Shown here: in pieces, positions 41,401 through 49,605 of the stretch
How positions within the stretch are numbered: the stretch's first letter is position 1
How the letters are laid out: every line of letters begins with the position of its first letter
Source of the DNA: Latilactobacillus curvatus JCM 1096 = DSM 20019
GTDB taxonomy: Bacteria; Bacillota; Bacilli; Lactobacillales; Lactobacillaceae
Assembly (NCBI RefSeq): GCF_004101845.1
Contig: NZ_CP026116.1
Span: forward strand, 1,178,001-1,242,000
Reading direction: 5' to 3'
DNA: 64,000 nucleotides
Made by a program: the position numbers and the translations under genes
Notes under the pieces: generated by a model
The model's input: the letters and a program-made list of their open reading frames with translations, nothing else
Told to the model about the DNA's origin: nothing
The model's database searches: none

Positions 41401-42033
41401 ATGCCAAAACTGACAAACAACATTCGATTAATGCTCGGCAGCATCATTGTTGCCATTGCCTTACTAATTGGTGGGTATTGGTCTACCTCAGCTCGGCATC
41501 AAACACACCAAGCCGCAGTCACGTCCTCTACCAAATCACAATCGCATGCGAGGCAACCACCGATAAAATCAAAAAAAACGACTCACCCGACACCAATTGA
41601 CTGGCGTGCGCCTTCCGAAAACAAACCATACCCTAATTTAGACGAACAACCCGATTTATGGGTCGACGTTTCAATTGCACAGCAACGTGTCTACCTTAAA
41701 AATGGCAATGATCTTTTGTACATAATGCATGCTTCGACCGGTTCTCCTGAGTCACCCACACCAACTGGTACCTTCTATATCGAAGCTGAACACGGCGACT
41801 CATTTTTCAATGCAAATTCCGGGGAAGGTGCCAAATATTGGCGCTCTTTCCTAGATCATGGTATTTATCTTTTTCACAGTGTGCCCACAGATGAAGCTGG
41901 CAATTTCATTCCAGAAGAAGCAGAGCAATTAGGCAAAAAAGCTAATTCACACGGCTGTATCCGTTTATCAGTAGCTGATGCCCAATGGTTCTATACCGCA
42001 ATTCCATATAATACAAAAGTCGTCATTCACTAG
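41401..42033 (+). CDS. L,D-transpeptidase (YkuD domain), short form
   Basis: A 210-residue secreted or membrane-anchored enzyme. One N-terminal membrane segment (about 9-26) leads to a Ser/Thr/His/Lys-rich linker, then a YkuD domain (about 85-210) with SFLDHGIYLFHSVP and the catalytic SHGCIRLS. It makes or exchanges 3-3 cross-links in peptidoglycan. The ATG at 41401 has AAGGAAG seven bases upstream. Unlike the 459-residue enzyme at 9551 it has no peptidoglycan-binding region. The terminator stem begins inside its last codons. Confidence 0.9.
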   Translation: MPKLTNNIRLMLGSIIVAIALLIGGYWSTSARHQTHQAAVTSSTKSQSHARQPPIKSKKTTHPTPIDWRAPSENKPYPNLDEQPDLWVDVSIAQQRVYLKNGNDLLYIMHASTGSPESPTPTGTFYIEAEHGDSFFNANSGEGAKYWRSFLDHGIYLFHSVPTDEAGNFIPEEAEQLGKKANSHGCIRLSVADAQWFYTAIPYNTKVVIH

Positions 42034-42051
42034 CTTGAATGACGACTTTTT
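42015..42051 (+). terminator. terminator overlapping the end of the L,D-transpeptidase gene
   Basis: AAAAGTCGTCATTCA pairs with TGAATGACGACTTTT; the TAG stop codon at 42031-42033 lies in the loop, so the left arm is coding. Confidence 0.92.
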
Positions 42052-42081
42052 ACTTAATAACGTTCAAAAGGAGATGCCCTG

Positions 42082-42657
42082 ATGACTCAGACAACCCAAC
42101 AAACGATTGCCACGGCTTTTAAACAGTTAATGGTTGAACAACCTTTTAATAAAATTAGCGTCACCACCATCATGAATAAAACTGGCATTCGACGCCAAAC
42201 CTTTTATGATTATTTCCCTGATAAATATGCGTTATTAGATTGGATTTACGATCAAGAAATCGGTGTCTACATCGACGAGCATCTCAACTATATTCATTGG
42301 ACACAGGTGTTGGCGCAACTATTTAACTACTTCGATGCTAACCGCGCCTTCTATCAAAATGCTTTGTCGATTGAAGGGCAAAACGCCTTCGAACGCCATT
42401 TTATTCATCACGTCCACCAACTGATTAATCGGATTATTCAAGATCTTGCTAGCGCCCATCACATTACGTTATCCACCGACTACCAAGCCTTTTTACTTAG
42501 TTTTCTTTCCAACGCATTAGTTGCTTACACCGCTGAATGGCTCCGCAGTCGTCATCCCCAATCAGTTTCAAAAGTAATCACTGCCCTAAAAATGACATTA
42601 ACTGATACAATTAACGGTTTATTATTACGTACAGGACACTTATATGAACAACGGTAA
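42082..42657 (+). CDS. dhaS: TetR-family activator DhaS-like
   Basis: A 191-residue TetR-fold regulator. The HTH is at residues 8-45 (FKQLMVEQPFNKISVTTIMN, then KTGIRRQTFYDYFPDKYALL). The C-terminal part matches DhaS, a TetR-like protein that, with DhaQ, switches on the dha operon in Lactococcus when dihydroxyacetone is present. The dhaKLM genes lie 2.3 kb away, convergent, across a broken rmlB and an IS30 element. A DhaS-like operator upstream of dhaK supports the call. AAAAGGAG precedes the ATG. Confidence 0.78.
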   Translation: MTQTTQQTIATAFKQLMVEQPFNKISVTTIMNKTGIRRQTFYDYFPDKYALLDWIYDQEIGVYIDEHLNYIHWTQVLAQLFNYFDANRAFYQNALSIEGQNAFERHFIHHVHQLINRIIQDLASAHHITLSTDYQAFLLSFLSNALVAYTAEWLRSRHPQSVSKVITALKMTLTDTINGLLLRTGHLYEQR

Positions 42658-42692
42658 TTATAAGATAATCCCATCAAAATTTAATTTCATAT

Positions 42693-43791
<1,099 letters not shown>

Positions 43792-43893
43792 CTATTTAAT
43801 ACATAGCTTACCGTATTTTAAAATCACATTACCGTCCTCAACAATATTTTAAAGTTATTACTAGTTACATTATTAAAAATCATCTTTTCTTTT

Positions 43894-44926
43894 GGCAAAT
43901 TCTATAATTAATCCGAACAGAAATTAAAAAGCCCAAAGCAATCACTTACAATGGTAGTAGCTAATTCCAACCAATATAGGGAGTGATTACTTTGGGTACA
44001 TCTACTTTATCACGTTTTCAACGTGGCGCACTAGCACAACTGGTCAATGAGGGGAATAAATCTTACCAAGTAATGGCTGACGCCTTAGGCGTCGCCAAAG
44101 CTACGATTAGCTATGAGTTGGACCGAGTTAAACCTTATGATCCAGAATTAGCTCAGCAAGATGCAGATCGCAAAAGGCGGAATTGCGGTCGTCGTTCGAT
44201 GCTGACGGCAGCATTAGCGACTTTAATTACCAATCACTTACGATTAACCTGGTCACCAGAAACCATTGCGGCCGCTTATAACTTGAGCACTGCGTCAATT
44301 TATAATTGGCTTAATCGTGGCTGGCTCCCCTTCAAATTGACTGATCTACCCAATCGGAATGTCCGCCAGCACCGAGTGAGCGAAAATCGTGGGAAATTTA
44401 CAAGTGGGACTTCCATCGAACAACGGCCAACAACTGTTAATCAACGGTTAGCTTTTGGTCATTGGGAAGTAGATACGGTGCTTTCTAGTCGAAGTGAGTC
44501 ACGATCATGTCTGGTTACATTCGTAGAACGTAAGACCCGACTTCTATGGGCCATCAAAGCCCCTAATAGAACGGCTAAGGCTCTAAACACCGCCTTTGGC
44601 AAGTTTATGGGGGCCTTCGGTCCCCAAGTAAAATCCATTACTGTTGATCATGGTAAAGAGTTTGCCAATTATCAGGCCTTAGAACAGGATTATCAGATCA
44701 AAGTTTATTTTTGCCATCCATATTCACCATGGGAGCGAGGTTCCAATGAATATTTTAATAGACGGTTACGCTGGTTCTTCCCGAAAAAGACCAATTTTAG
44801 CCAAGTAACGACTGATGAGATCCTAGCAGCACTTGAACTAATTAATCAACGACCATTAAAAATACATCATCAACAGACTGCCATTGAAAGATTCCGGGCT
44901 TGTTCGGATTAAACTTGTAATTTGCC
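43894..44926 (+). mobile_element. IS30-family insertion sequence, complete
   Basis: A 1033-bp element. Ends are GGCAAATT...TTAATCCGAACA and its inverse, imperfect inverted repeats of about 28 bp (left 43894-43921, right 44899-44926). TTT (or TTTT) flanks both sides and could be the target duplication. It holds one transposase gene. It may be the L. sakei element ISLsa1, but this is recall only. It sits upstream of the broken rmlB and before dhaM's terminator. Confidence 0.88.
43983..44912 (+). CDS. IS30-family transposase
   Basis: A 309-residue transposase. An N-terminal helix-turn-helix (STLSRFQRGALAQLVNEGNK, then SYQVMADALGVAKATISYEL) is followed by a DDE domain: first Asp in AFGHWEVDTVLS, second Asp in SITVDHGKEFANY, Glu in SPWERGSNEYFNRRLRWFFP. 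This DDE spacing and the ERGSNEN-like motif are typical of IS30. GTG start at 43983, or TTG three codons later. The stop codon lies just within the right inverted repeat. It appears intact and probably active. Confidence 0.93.
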   Translation: MITLGTSTLSRFQRGALAQLVNEGNKSYQVMADALGVAKATISYELDRVKPYDPELAQQDADRKRRNCGRRSMLTAALATLITNHLRLTWSPETIAAAYNLSTASIYNWLNRGWLPFKLTDLPNRNVRQHRVSENRGKFTSGTSIEQRPTTVNQRLAFGHWEVDTVLSSRSESRSCLVTFVERKTRLLWAIKAPNRTAKALNTAFGKFMGAFGPQVKSITVDHGKEFANYQALEQDYQIKVYFCHPYSPWERGSNEYFNRRLRWFFPKKTNFSQVTTDEILAALELINQRPLKIHHQQTAIERFRACSD

Positions 44927-44946
44927 TTTTGAATATTATTCTATAT

Positions 44947-44999
44947 AAAAAACTGCTTAAACTCAGTCTCCAAAACAGACATCATTTTAAGCAGTTTTT
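44947..44999 (-). terminator. terminator after dhaM
   Basis: On the minus strand AAAAACTGCTTAAA pairs with TTTAAGCAGTTTTTT around a long loop, six bases after the dhaM stop. Confidence 0.8.
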
Positions 45000-45004
45000 A
45001 CTTC

Positions 45005-45376
45005 TTATTTAATCTTCAACGGTGCTAATTGGGCTTCAATTGCAGCTAAATCCGTCCCTGCTTGCAACAATGCCGCTGCCGTATAGCAACCTTCGATTAA
45101 AGCAACATCGTATAGATGCACCGTTTTATCCGTTAGTTCTTGGGCCAATTCGAGGTTCATCTTAGCGCTCCCTAAGTCGTAGAAGGCTAACAATTCTTGC
45201 CCTGCATTGGCTTCAAAAGCACTTTGAATCTTCATTGCGCTAGTCCCAATACCACCTTCGTCCGTGCCACCAGCAGTCGTTACTGAAACATCAGCGGCAA
45301 CTTCTTTAATTAAACGCGCTACACCGGCCGCAATTTCTGGTACGTGAGAAACAATCACAACACCATATTCACTCAT
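45005..45376 (-). CDS. dhaM: PTS-dependent dihydroxyacetone kinase, phosphotransferase subunit DhaM
   Basis: A 123-residue EIIA(Man)-like protein. The phosphorylated His is in VVIVSHVPEIAAGV (residue 10). It takes phosphate from HPr and passes it to the ADP bound on DhaL. It has no extra HPr or EI domains, unlike E. coli DhaM, as usual in Firmicutes. Its ATG overlaps the dhaL stop by four bases, so the subunits are translationally coupled. Last gene of dhaKLM. Confidence 0.94.
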   Translation of the reverse strand: MSEYGVVIVSHVPEIAAGVARLIKEVAADVSVTTAGGTDEGGIGTSAMKIQSAFEANAGQELLAFYDLGSAKMNLELAQELTDKTVHLYDVALIEGCYTAAALLQAGTDLAAIEAQLAPLKIK

Positions 45377-45957
45377 GATAATACCCCCGCCATTAACATT
45401 GTAGTAAATAAATACCCACTAGAAGCCGCCCCTGGATCAACATGTCCGATTGAGCGTTCACCGACATAAGATGCCCGACCTTTGGTTGCTTGCATATCTT
45501 TGGTTGATTCGACGGCAGCTTCAATTGCAGCCACATCTAAAGTACCATCTTCAACCGCTTTGACAACGGGAGCCCAAACGTCGATCAACGTCTTTTCACC
45601 AACTTGTGCATGCCCGCGTTTTTGAATTCCTTCTAAACCGGCTGCCAATAATGGGCCGACTTCAAGTGTCGTACTGCTTAGTTTTGCCATTTCTAAAAAG
45701 GCTGTCCCATAGAGTGGACCAGAAGCCCCACCAACTTTGCTGATGAGCATCATCGCAGTCGTTTTCAAAATACCTTGTACATCGGTTGGCTGTTGCTTGG
45801 TCAATGCTTCATGCACAGCTAACAAGCCCCGCGACATGTTATTACCGTGATCACCATCACCAATCGGTGTATCAAGTTCACTTAGATAATCTTTTTCAGC
45901 TTGAATTTTTGCATCAAACAATTCAAGCCATTTCAATGTATTTTCAACTGTTAACAT
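45373..45957 (-). CDS. dhaL: dihydroxyacetone kinase subunit DhaL
   Basis: A 194-residue ADP-binding subunit. PIGDGDHGNNMSRGLLAV carries the metal-binding Asp residues, VGGASGPLYGTAFLEMAK the phosphate loop, and RSIGHVDPGAASSGYLFTTM the C-terminal cap. ADP stays bound and is rephosphorylated by DhaM; DhaL then phosphorylates dihydroxyacetone on DhaK. It begins 12 bases after dhaK, with AGGAGA upstream. Confidence 0.95.
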   Translation of the reverse strand: MLTVENTLKWLELFDAKIQAEKDYLSELDTPIGDGDHGNNMSRGLLAVHEALTKQQPTDVQGILKTTAMMLISKVGGASGPLYGTAFLEMAKLSSTTLEVGPLLAAGLEGIQKRGHAQVGEKTLIDVWAPVVKAVEDGTLDVAAIEAAVESTKDMQATKGRASYVGERSIGHVDPGAASSGYLFTTMLMAGVLS

Positions 45958-45969
45958 GGTATCTCTCCT

Positions 45970-46965
45970 TTACCAACCAATCGTTGTGACTGGTTCATCT
46001 AATTTAGCAACCCAACCAGGTTCAATTAATTTCATAATTGTTAATGACACACCGGCCATATCTAAAGAGGTCATATAATTGCCGACTTTTGTGAAGTCGA
46101 CTTCAACATTTTCAGCGGCCAAGAGGTCCAAGACATCATTCATAAAGACGTATTGTTCCATCAGTGGTGTTGCACCTAAGCCATTTACCATTACCGCAAA
46201 ATGTTCGCCGGCCGTCATGTGGTGGGCTTCTTTTAACTTGCCGACTAATTCAGTTGCTAGGTGTTTCGAATCTTGTAATTTTTCACGGCGATAACCTGGT
46301 TCACCGTGAATCCCTACACCATATTCAATCTCATCAGGCGCTAATTCAAACCCCGGTTTTCCGACCTCAGGAACGGTTGCGCCAGATAAGGCGACCCCGA
46401 TTGTCTTAATATTCGGTGTAATTTGGTGCGCTAATTCTTCAATTGCTTCGATACCAGCACCTTGACGGGTATAAGCACCCAGAATCTTGTGGACGAAGAT
46501 TGTCCCCGCAACACCACGGCGTCCTTGCGTATACGTACTATTTTCAACAGCAATGTCGTCATCAACAACGATTGAGCGAACGTCAATATCATCCATAGCC
46601 GCCATATCCTTCGCCATTTCAAAATTCATCACATCGCCTGAATAATTCTTAATGACTAAGAACACACCACGGCCCGCGTCAGCTGCTTTAATTGCTTCAT
46701 AAATTTGATCAGGTGTTGGTGATGTAAAGACTTGTCCGCACACAGCGGCCGTCAACATGCCATCGCCGACAAAACCAGCGTGCGTTGGTTCATGACCACT
46801 ACCGCCCCCACTGACAATCCCGACTTGTGGCCGATGTTTTAAATCGGCGATTTTCATCACTGCTTCTGTTCCTGGAATTTGTTTGAGTTGGTCTGGATAA
46901 CTCCGCACTAAACCTTGGACCATCTCCGTTACAATTTGGCTTGGATCATTCATTATTTTTTTCAT
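45970..46965 (-). CDS. dhaK: dihydroxyacetone kinase subunit DhaK
   Basis: A 331-residue substrate-binding subunit. GIVSGGGSGHEPTHAGFVGD is the N-terminal signature, and the His that binds dihydroxyacetone covalently is in EYGVGIHGEPGYRRE (about residue 218). DhaK also controls transcription in some bacteria. It is first in the dhaKLM operon, behind a TTGCAT-17-TAGACT promoter with a DhaS-like operator. This pathway feeds dihydroxyacetone (from glycerol or C3 metabolism) into glycolysis as DHAP. Confidence 0.96.
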   Translation of the reverse strand: MKKIMNDPSQIVTEMVQGLVRSYPDQLKQIPGTEAVMKIADLKHRPQVGIVSGGGSGHEPTHAGFVGDGMLTAAVCGQVFTSPTPDQIYEAIKAADAGRGVFLVIKNYSGDVMNFEMAKDMAAMDDIDVRSIVVDDDIAVENSTYTQGRRGVAGTIFVHKILGAYTRQGAGIEAIEELAHQITPNIKTIGVALSGATVPEVGKPGFELAPDEIEYGVGIHGEPGYRREKLQDSKHLATELVGKLKEAHHMTAGEHFAVMVNGLGATPLMEQYVFMNDVLDLLAAENVEVDFTKVGNYMTSLDMAGVSLTIMKLIEPGWVAKLDEPVTTIGW

Positions 46966-46991
46966 AGTAACCTCCTCTTAAATATAACTTC

Positions 46992-47020
46992 AGTCTATGT
47001 TACCGCTGTCATTTATGCAA
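46992..47020 (-). promoter_or_regulatory. dhaK promoter
   Basis: On the minus strand TTGCAT, 17 bases, TAGACT, about 27 bases from the dhaK ATG. The -10 and -35 are both imperfect, as expected for an activator-dependent promoter. Confidence 0.55.
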
Positions 47021-47021
47021 C

Positions 47022-47043
47022 GGACAAAGCTTGGAAACTGTCC
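47022..47043. promoter_or_regulatory. DhaS-like operator
   Basis: GGACAAAG, six bases, AACTGTCC: a 22-bp dyad with 8-6-8 geometry directly upstream of the -35 box of dhaK. It resembles the GGACACAT-N6-ATTTGTCC site reported for DhaS in Lactococcus (from memory). Confidence 0.65.
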
Positions 47044-47058
47044 GAAAGCACTTCAAAT

Positions 47059-47095
47059 AAAAAAAGCACCCGCACAATTAACCTGTCCGGGTGCT
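47059..47095 (-). terminator. terminator after purR
   Basis: On the minus strand AGCACCCGGACAG pairs with TGTGCGGGTGCT (imperfect middle), followed by seven T residues. Confidence 0.87.
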
Positions 47096-47105
47096 ATCAA
47101 ATCGT

Positions 47106-47942
47106 TTAAGCTAAGCGATCTGCATTCTTTGTTAAGTAATTACCATAACTGACACTTAACGTTTTATTTTCAATATCAACTTTATCAACCTTCAAGATTG
47201 ATGTGTAATCATCAACCATCCGATTGCCTTCGAAATCTGATTCAGCAAAGACAGAAATGCCAACCATTTCAGAATCAAACTCTTCAATCAAGCTCTTCAT
47301 CCCATTGACGGTGCCGCCGCCTTTCATGAAATCATCGACAATTAAGACTTTGGAATTTTCAGGTAAGCTGCGCTTTGAAAGTTCCATCTTTTCGATGCGA
47401 GCTGATGAACCAGAAACATAGTTCACACTGACCGTTGAACCTTCAGTAATTTTTGAATCACGGCGCACAATTACAAATGGCACATTTAAGTACATCGCAA
47501 CGCTCTGTGCGATTGGAATTCCCTTTGTTGCAACGGTCATAACAGCCGTCACTTCTTTACCCACATATTGGTTGGCGATTAAACGCCCAACTTGCCGTAA
47601 TACTTCTGGACGTCCAAGTAAGTCTGATAAATAGACGTAACCACCAGGTAATAAGCGATCATTTTCTGAAAGCCGTTGTGCCATCTCAGCGATAAAAGCT
47701 TCTGCTTCATCTTGTTTAATCATTGGCATGTAGCGCACACCACCAGCAGCGCCCGGAACCGTTTCTAAGATCCCTGTGCCACGATTAAAAAAGGTCCGCT
47801 TCACAATTGATAAATCTTCACTGATTGATGACTTAGCTGATTCGTAACGGTTTGAAAAGAATGTCAATGGAATCAACGTATGTGGTCTTTCTAATAAATA
47901 GCGTGTCATATCGATTAATCGATCGCTTCTTCTAACTTTCAT
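47106..47942 (-). CDS. purR: purine operon repressor PurR (Firmicutes type)
   Basis: A 278-residue regulator with an N-terminal winged helix (RRSDRLIDMTRYLLERPHTL, then IPLTFFSNRYESAKSSISED) and a phosphoribosyltransferase-like domain. The PRPP-binding loop is SKVLIVDDFMKGGGTVNGM. It represses purine genes by binding paired PurBoxes and is released by PRPP. Not related to LacI-type PurR of E. coli. It lies between ispE and glmU, as in Bacillus (ispE-purR-ridA-spoVG-glmU). PurBox-like sites flank its own promoter region. Confidence 0.95.
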   Translation of the reverse strand: MKVRRSDRLIDMTRYLLERPHTLIPLTFFSNRYESAKSSISEDLSIVKRTFFNRGTGILETVPGAAGGVRYMPMIKQDEAEAFIAEMAQRLSENDRLLPGGYVYLSDLLGRPEVLRQVGRLIANQYVGKEVTAVMTVATKGIPIAQSVAMYLNVPFVIVRRDSKITEGSTVSVNYVSGSSARIEKMELSKRSLPENSKVLIVDDFMKGGGTVNGMKSLIEEFDSEMVGISVFAESDFEGNRMVDDYTSILKVDKVDIENKTLSVSYGNYLTKNADRLA

Positions 47943-47974
47943 GTTGAATACCCCTCTATATATTACTTTACTGT

Positions 47975-48028
47975 TATTTCCGAAAAAAACTGTCTACCAA
48001 TCAATTATATAGAAATCTTCGGTTAAAT
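47975..48028. promoter_or_regulatory. possible PurBox pair at purR
   Basis: TTTCCGAAAAAAA (47977-47989, plus strand) and TTTAACCGAAGATTT (minus strand, to 48013) face each other across a TATAAT (48004-48009, minus). PurBoxes have CCGAAC cores; the spacing here is wider than the usual 16-17 bases, so this is tentative. Confidence 0.4.
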
Positions 48029-48096
48029 CCTAGTCTTTTTTAAAAAAAGAGCTTAATTGTTCGCTTTTATCCCATTAAAGCGATTCCTACGCCAAT

Positions 48097-48132
48097 TAAA
48101 AACGCCTCAACCATTTGATTGTCGGCGTTTTA
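48097..48132 (-). terminator. terminator after ispE
   Basis: AAAAACGCC(T) pairs with GGCGTTTT around a loop at the very end of ispE; a second hairpin TCGCTTT/AAAGCGA lies at 48061-48083. Confidence 0.75.
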
Positions 48133-48990
48133 TTATGGTTTCAATGGTTTAACCAGATATACCTCAGCGCAAAATCCGGACATACTATTATAAATCCGTT
48201 GAGCCCGTGAATACTGACTACAGATACCAAATACCGTTGGACCACTACCACTCATCTGAGCAACATCCGCACCAAACTGCAATAACCGCTCACTTAATTG
48301 CTTGATAACTGGATAACGTTCAGTCGTAATCGGTGCTAAAACATTCCCCATATTGCGAGTCATTGCATTTAAATCTCCAGCTTCAACGGCTGCAACCAGC
48401 GCCTCAGTTTGTGGATGCTGTTGAATCTGGTCGCAATCCAATGCACGAATAATCCGCGGCGTCGAAACACTGACTTCCGGTTTCACGACAACGACCCAAA
48501 AATTCGGTAATGATCCGAGTGGTTTGATCTGATCGCCTTTGCCAGTGACAAGGGCGGTTTCTCCATATACGCAATATGGCACATCCGAATCAATTTGTAG
48601 CCCTAATCGCGCCAATTGTTCGCGCGTTAAACCAAGTTGCCATAGTTCGTTTAACCCCCGTAAAACAGCGGCTGCATCAGAACTTCCGCCGCCTAAGCCA
48701 GCCGCAACTGGAATATGCTTATCAATTTCAATTAAAGCACCGGTTGGAATCTGATAGGTGTGTTGTAATAATTGAGCTGCTTTGTAGGCCAGGTTACGCT
48801 GATCTTCTGGCAAAAAGCCACTTGATGTGCGGACCTCAATTGCGGGATCATCGCGTAATGTTATCTGAACATAGTCTGCCAAATCAATCGACGTCATCAC
48901 CATCTGCCACTCGGGTTCCCCATCGTCATGTAGAAAGAGTGCATCTAAACTGAGATTGATTTTAGCAGGTGCTTTTTCAATTCGTTGCAT
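48133..48990 (-). CDS. ispE: IspE-type GHMP kinase (CDP-ME kinase homologue)
   Basis: A 285-residue GHMP kinase. EKAPAKINLSLDALFLHDDG is the N-terminal motif, PVAAGLGGGSSDAAAVLRGL the ATP loop, and MSGSGPTVFGIC motif 3. IspE phosphorylates CDP-methylerythritol in the MEP isoprenoid pathway. Lactobacilli use the mevalonate pathway, yet keep this gene next to purR and veg, as in Bacillus, so its present role is uncertain. The ATG at 48990 has AAGGTG upstream; the frame extends to a GTG at 48999. Confidence 0.9.
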   Translation of the reverse strand: MQRIEKAPAKINLSLDALFLHDDGEPEWQMVMTSIDLADYVQITLRDDPAIEVRTSSGFLPEDQRNLAYKAAQLLQHTYQIPTGALIEIDKHIPVAAGLGGGSSDAAAVLRGLNELWQLGLTREQLARLGLQIDSDVPYCVYGETALVTGKGDQIKPLGSLPNFWVVVVKPEVSVSTPRIIRALDCDQIQQHPQTEALVAAVEAGDLNAMTRNMGNVLAPITTERYPVIKQLSERLLQFGADVAQMSGSGPTVFGICSQYSRAQRIYNSMSGFCAEVYLVKPLKP

Positions 48991-49072
48991 CACATTCACC
49001 TTTTACCTAGCATTTAATTGTTTCATTATACTCATATCTGCTTGTAAAAACCAACCTTTTAACAATGCATCC

Positions 49073-49105
49073 AAAAAAGCACTGACAATCATCTGTCAGT
49101 GCTCT
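49073..49105 (-). terminator. terminator after the MarR gene
   Basis: On the minus strand GAGCACTGACAGA pairs with TGTCAGTGCTTTTTT. Confidence 0.9.
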
Positions 49106-49115
49106 TCAGTCGATA

Positions 49116-49571
49116 TTATTGATTATCTTTTACCATAATCTTATGTCTAAATTCATTCATTAAATCAAGCATCTGCTTGGCATTTTCCTTACCAAACGTC
49201 TCCATCCACGAGGCAAACCGATTATGGATCTTCGGATTTAATTCTTCAACTGTTTTTTGACCAGACGGCGTTAAATTTAAAATCAACCGGCGCCGATCAT
49301 CGGGATCAATTTCTTGTGTAATATAGTCTAATTTAAGTAAAACACGAATCTGTCGAGAAATTGCACCGCGTGTTACGCCTCGTTTTTTAGCAATATCAAT
49401 TAGACTCACTGAATTATCATCAGCAATCTCTTTCATAATCAGATATTGTTCAAAAGACAATTGGTAAGCTTGCGTTGGTTCAGAAACCAAGTCTTCGACA
49501 TATTTAATCGCCGACATGTAAAGTTCAACGTATTCATCCAACAATTGACTATCTTTCACAATATTTCCCAC
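49116..49571 (-). CDS. MarR-family regulator
   Basis: A 151-residue winged-helix dimeric regulator. The HTH segment is SLIDIAKKRGVTRGAISRQI, then RVLLKLDYITQEIDPDDRRR (the wing with DxxD(R)R). Long helices at both ends form the dimer. It starts 34 bases after the YhgE/Pip gene and probably regulates that gene and itself. The ligand is unknown. It sits between ispE and veg, an insertion in the conserved order. Confidence 0.88.
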   Translation of the reverse strand: MGNIVKDSQLLDEYVELYMSAIKYVEDLVSEPTQAYQLSFEQYLIMKEIADDNSVSLIDIAKKRGVTRGAISRQIRVLLKLDYITQEIDPDDRRRLILNLTPSGQKTVEELNPKIHNRFASWMETFGKENAKQMLDLMNEFRHKIMVKDNQ

Positions 49572-49605
49572 CTTTTTATTTATTTCTTAACTGTACCACA
49601 AATCT

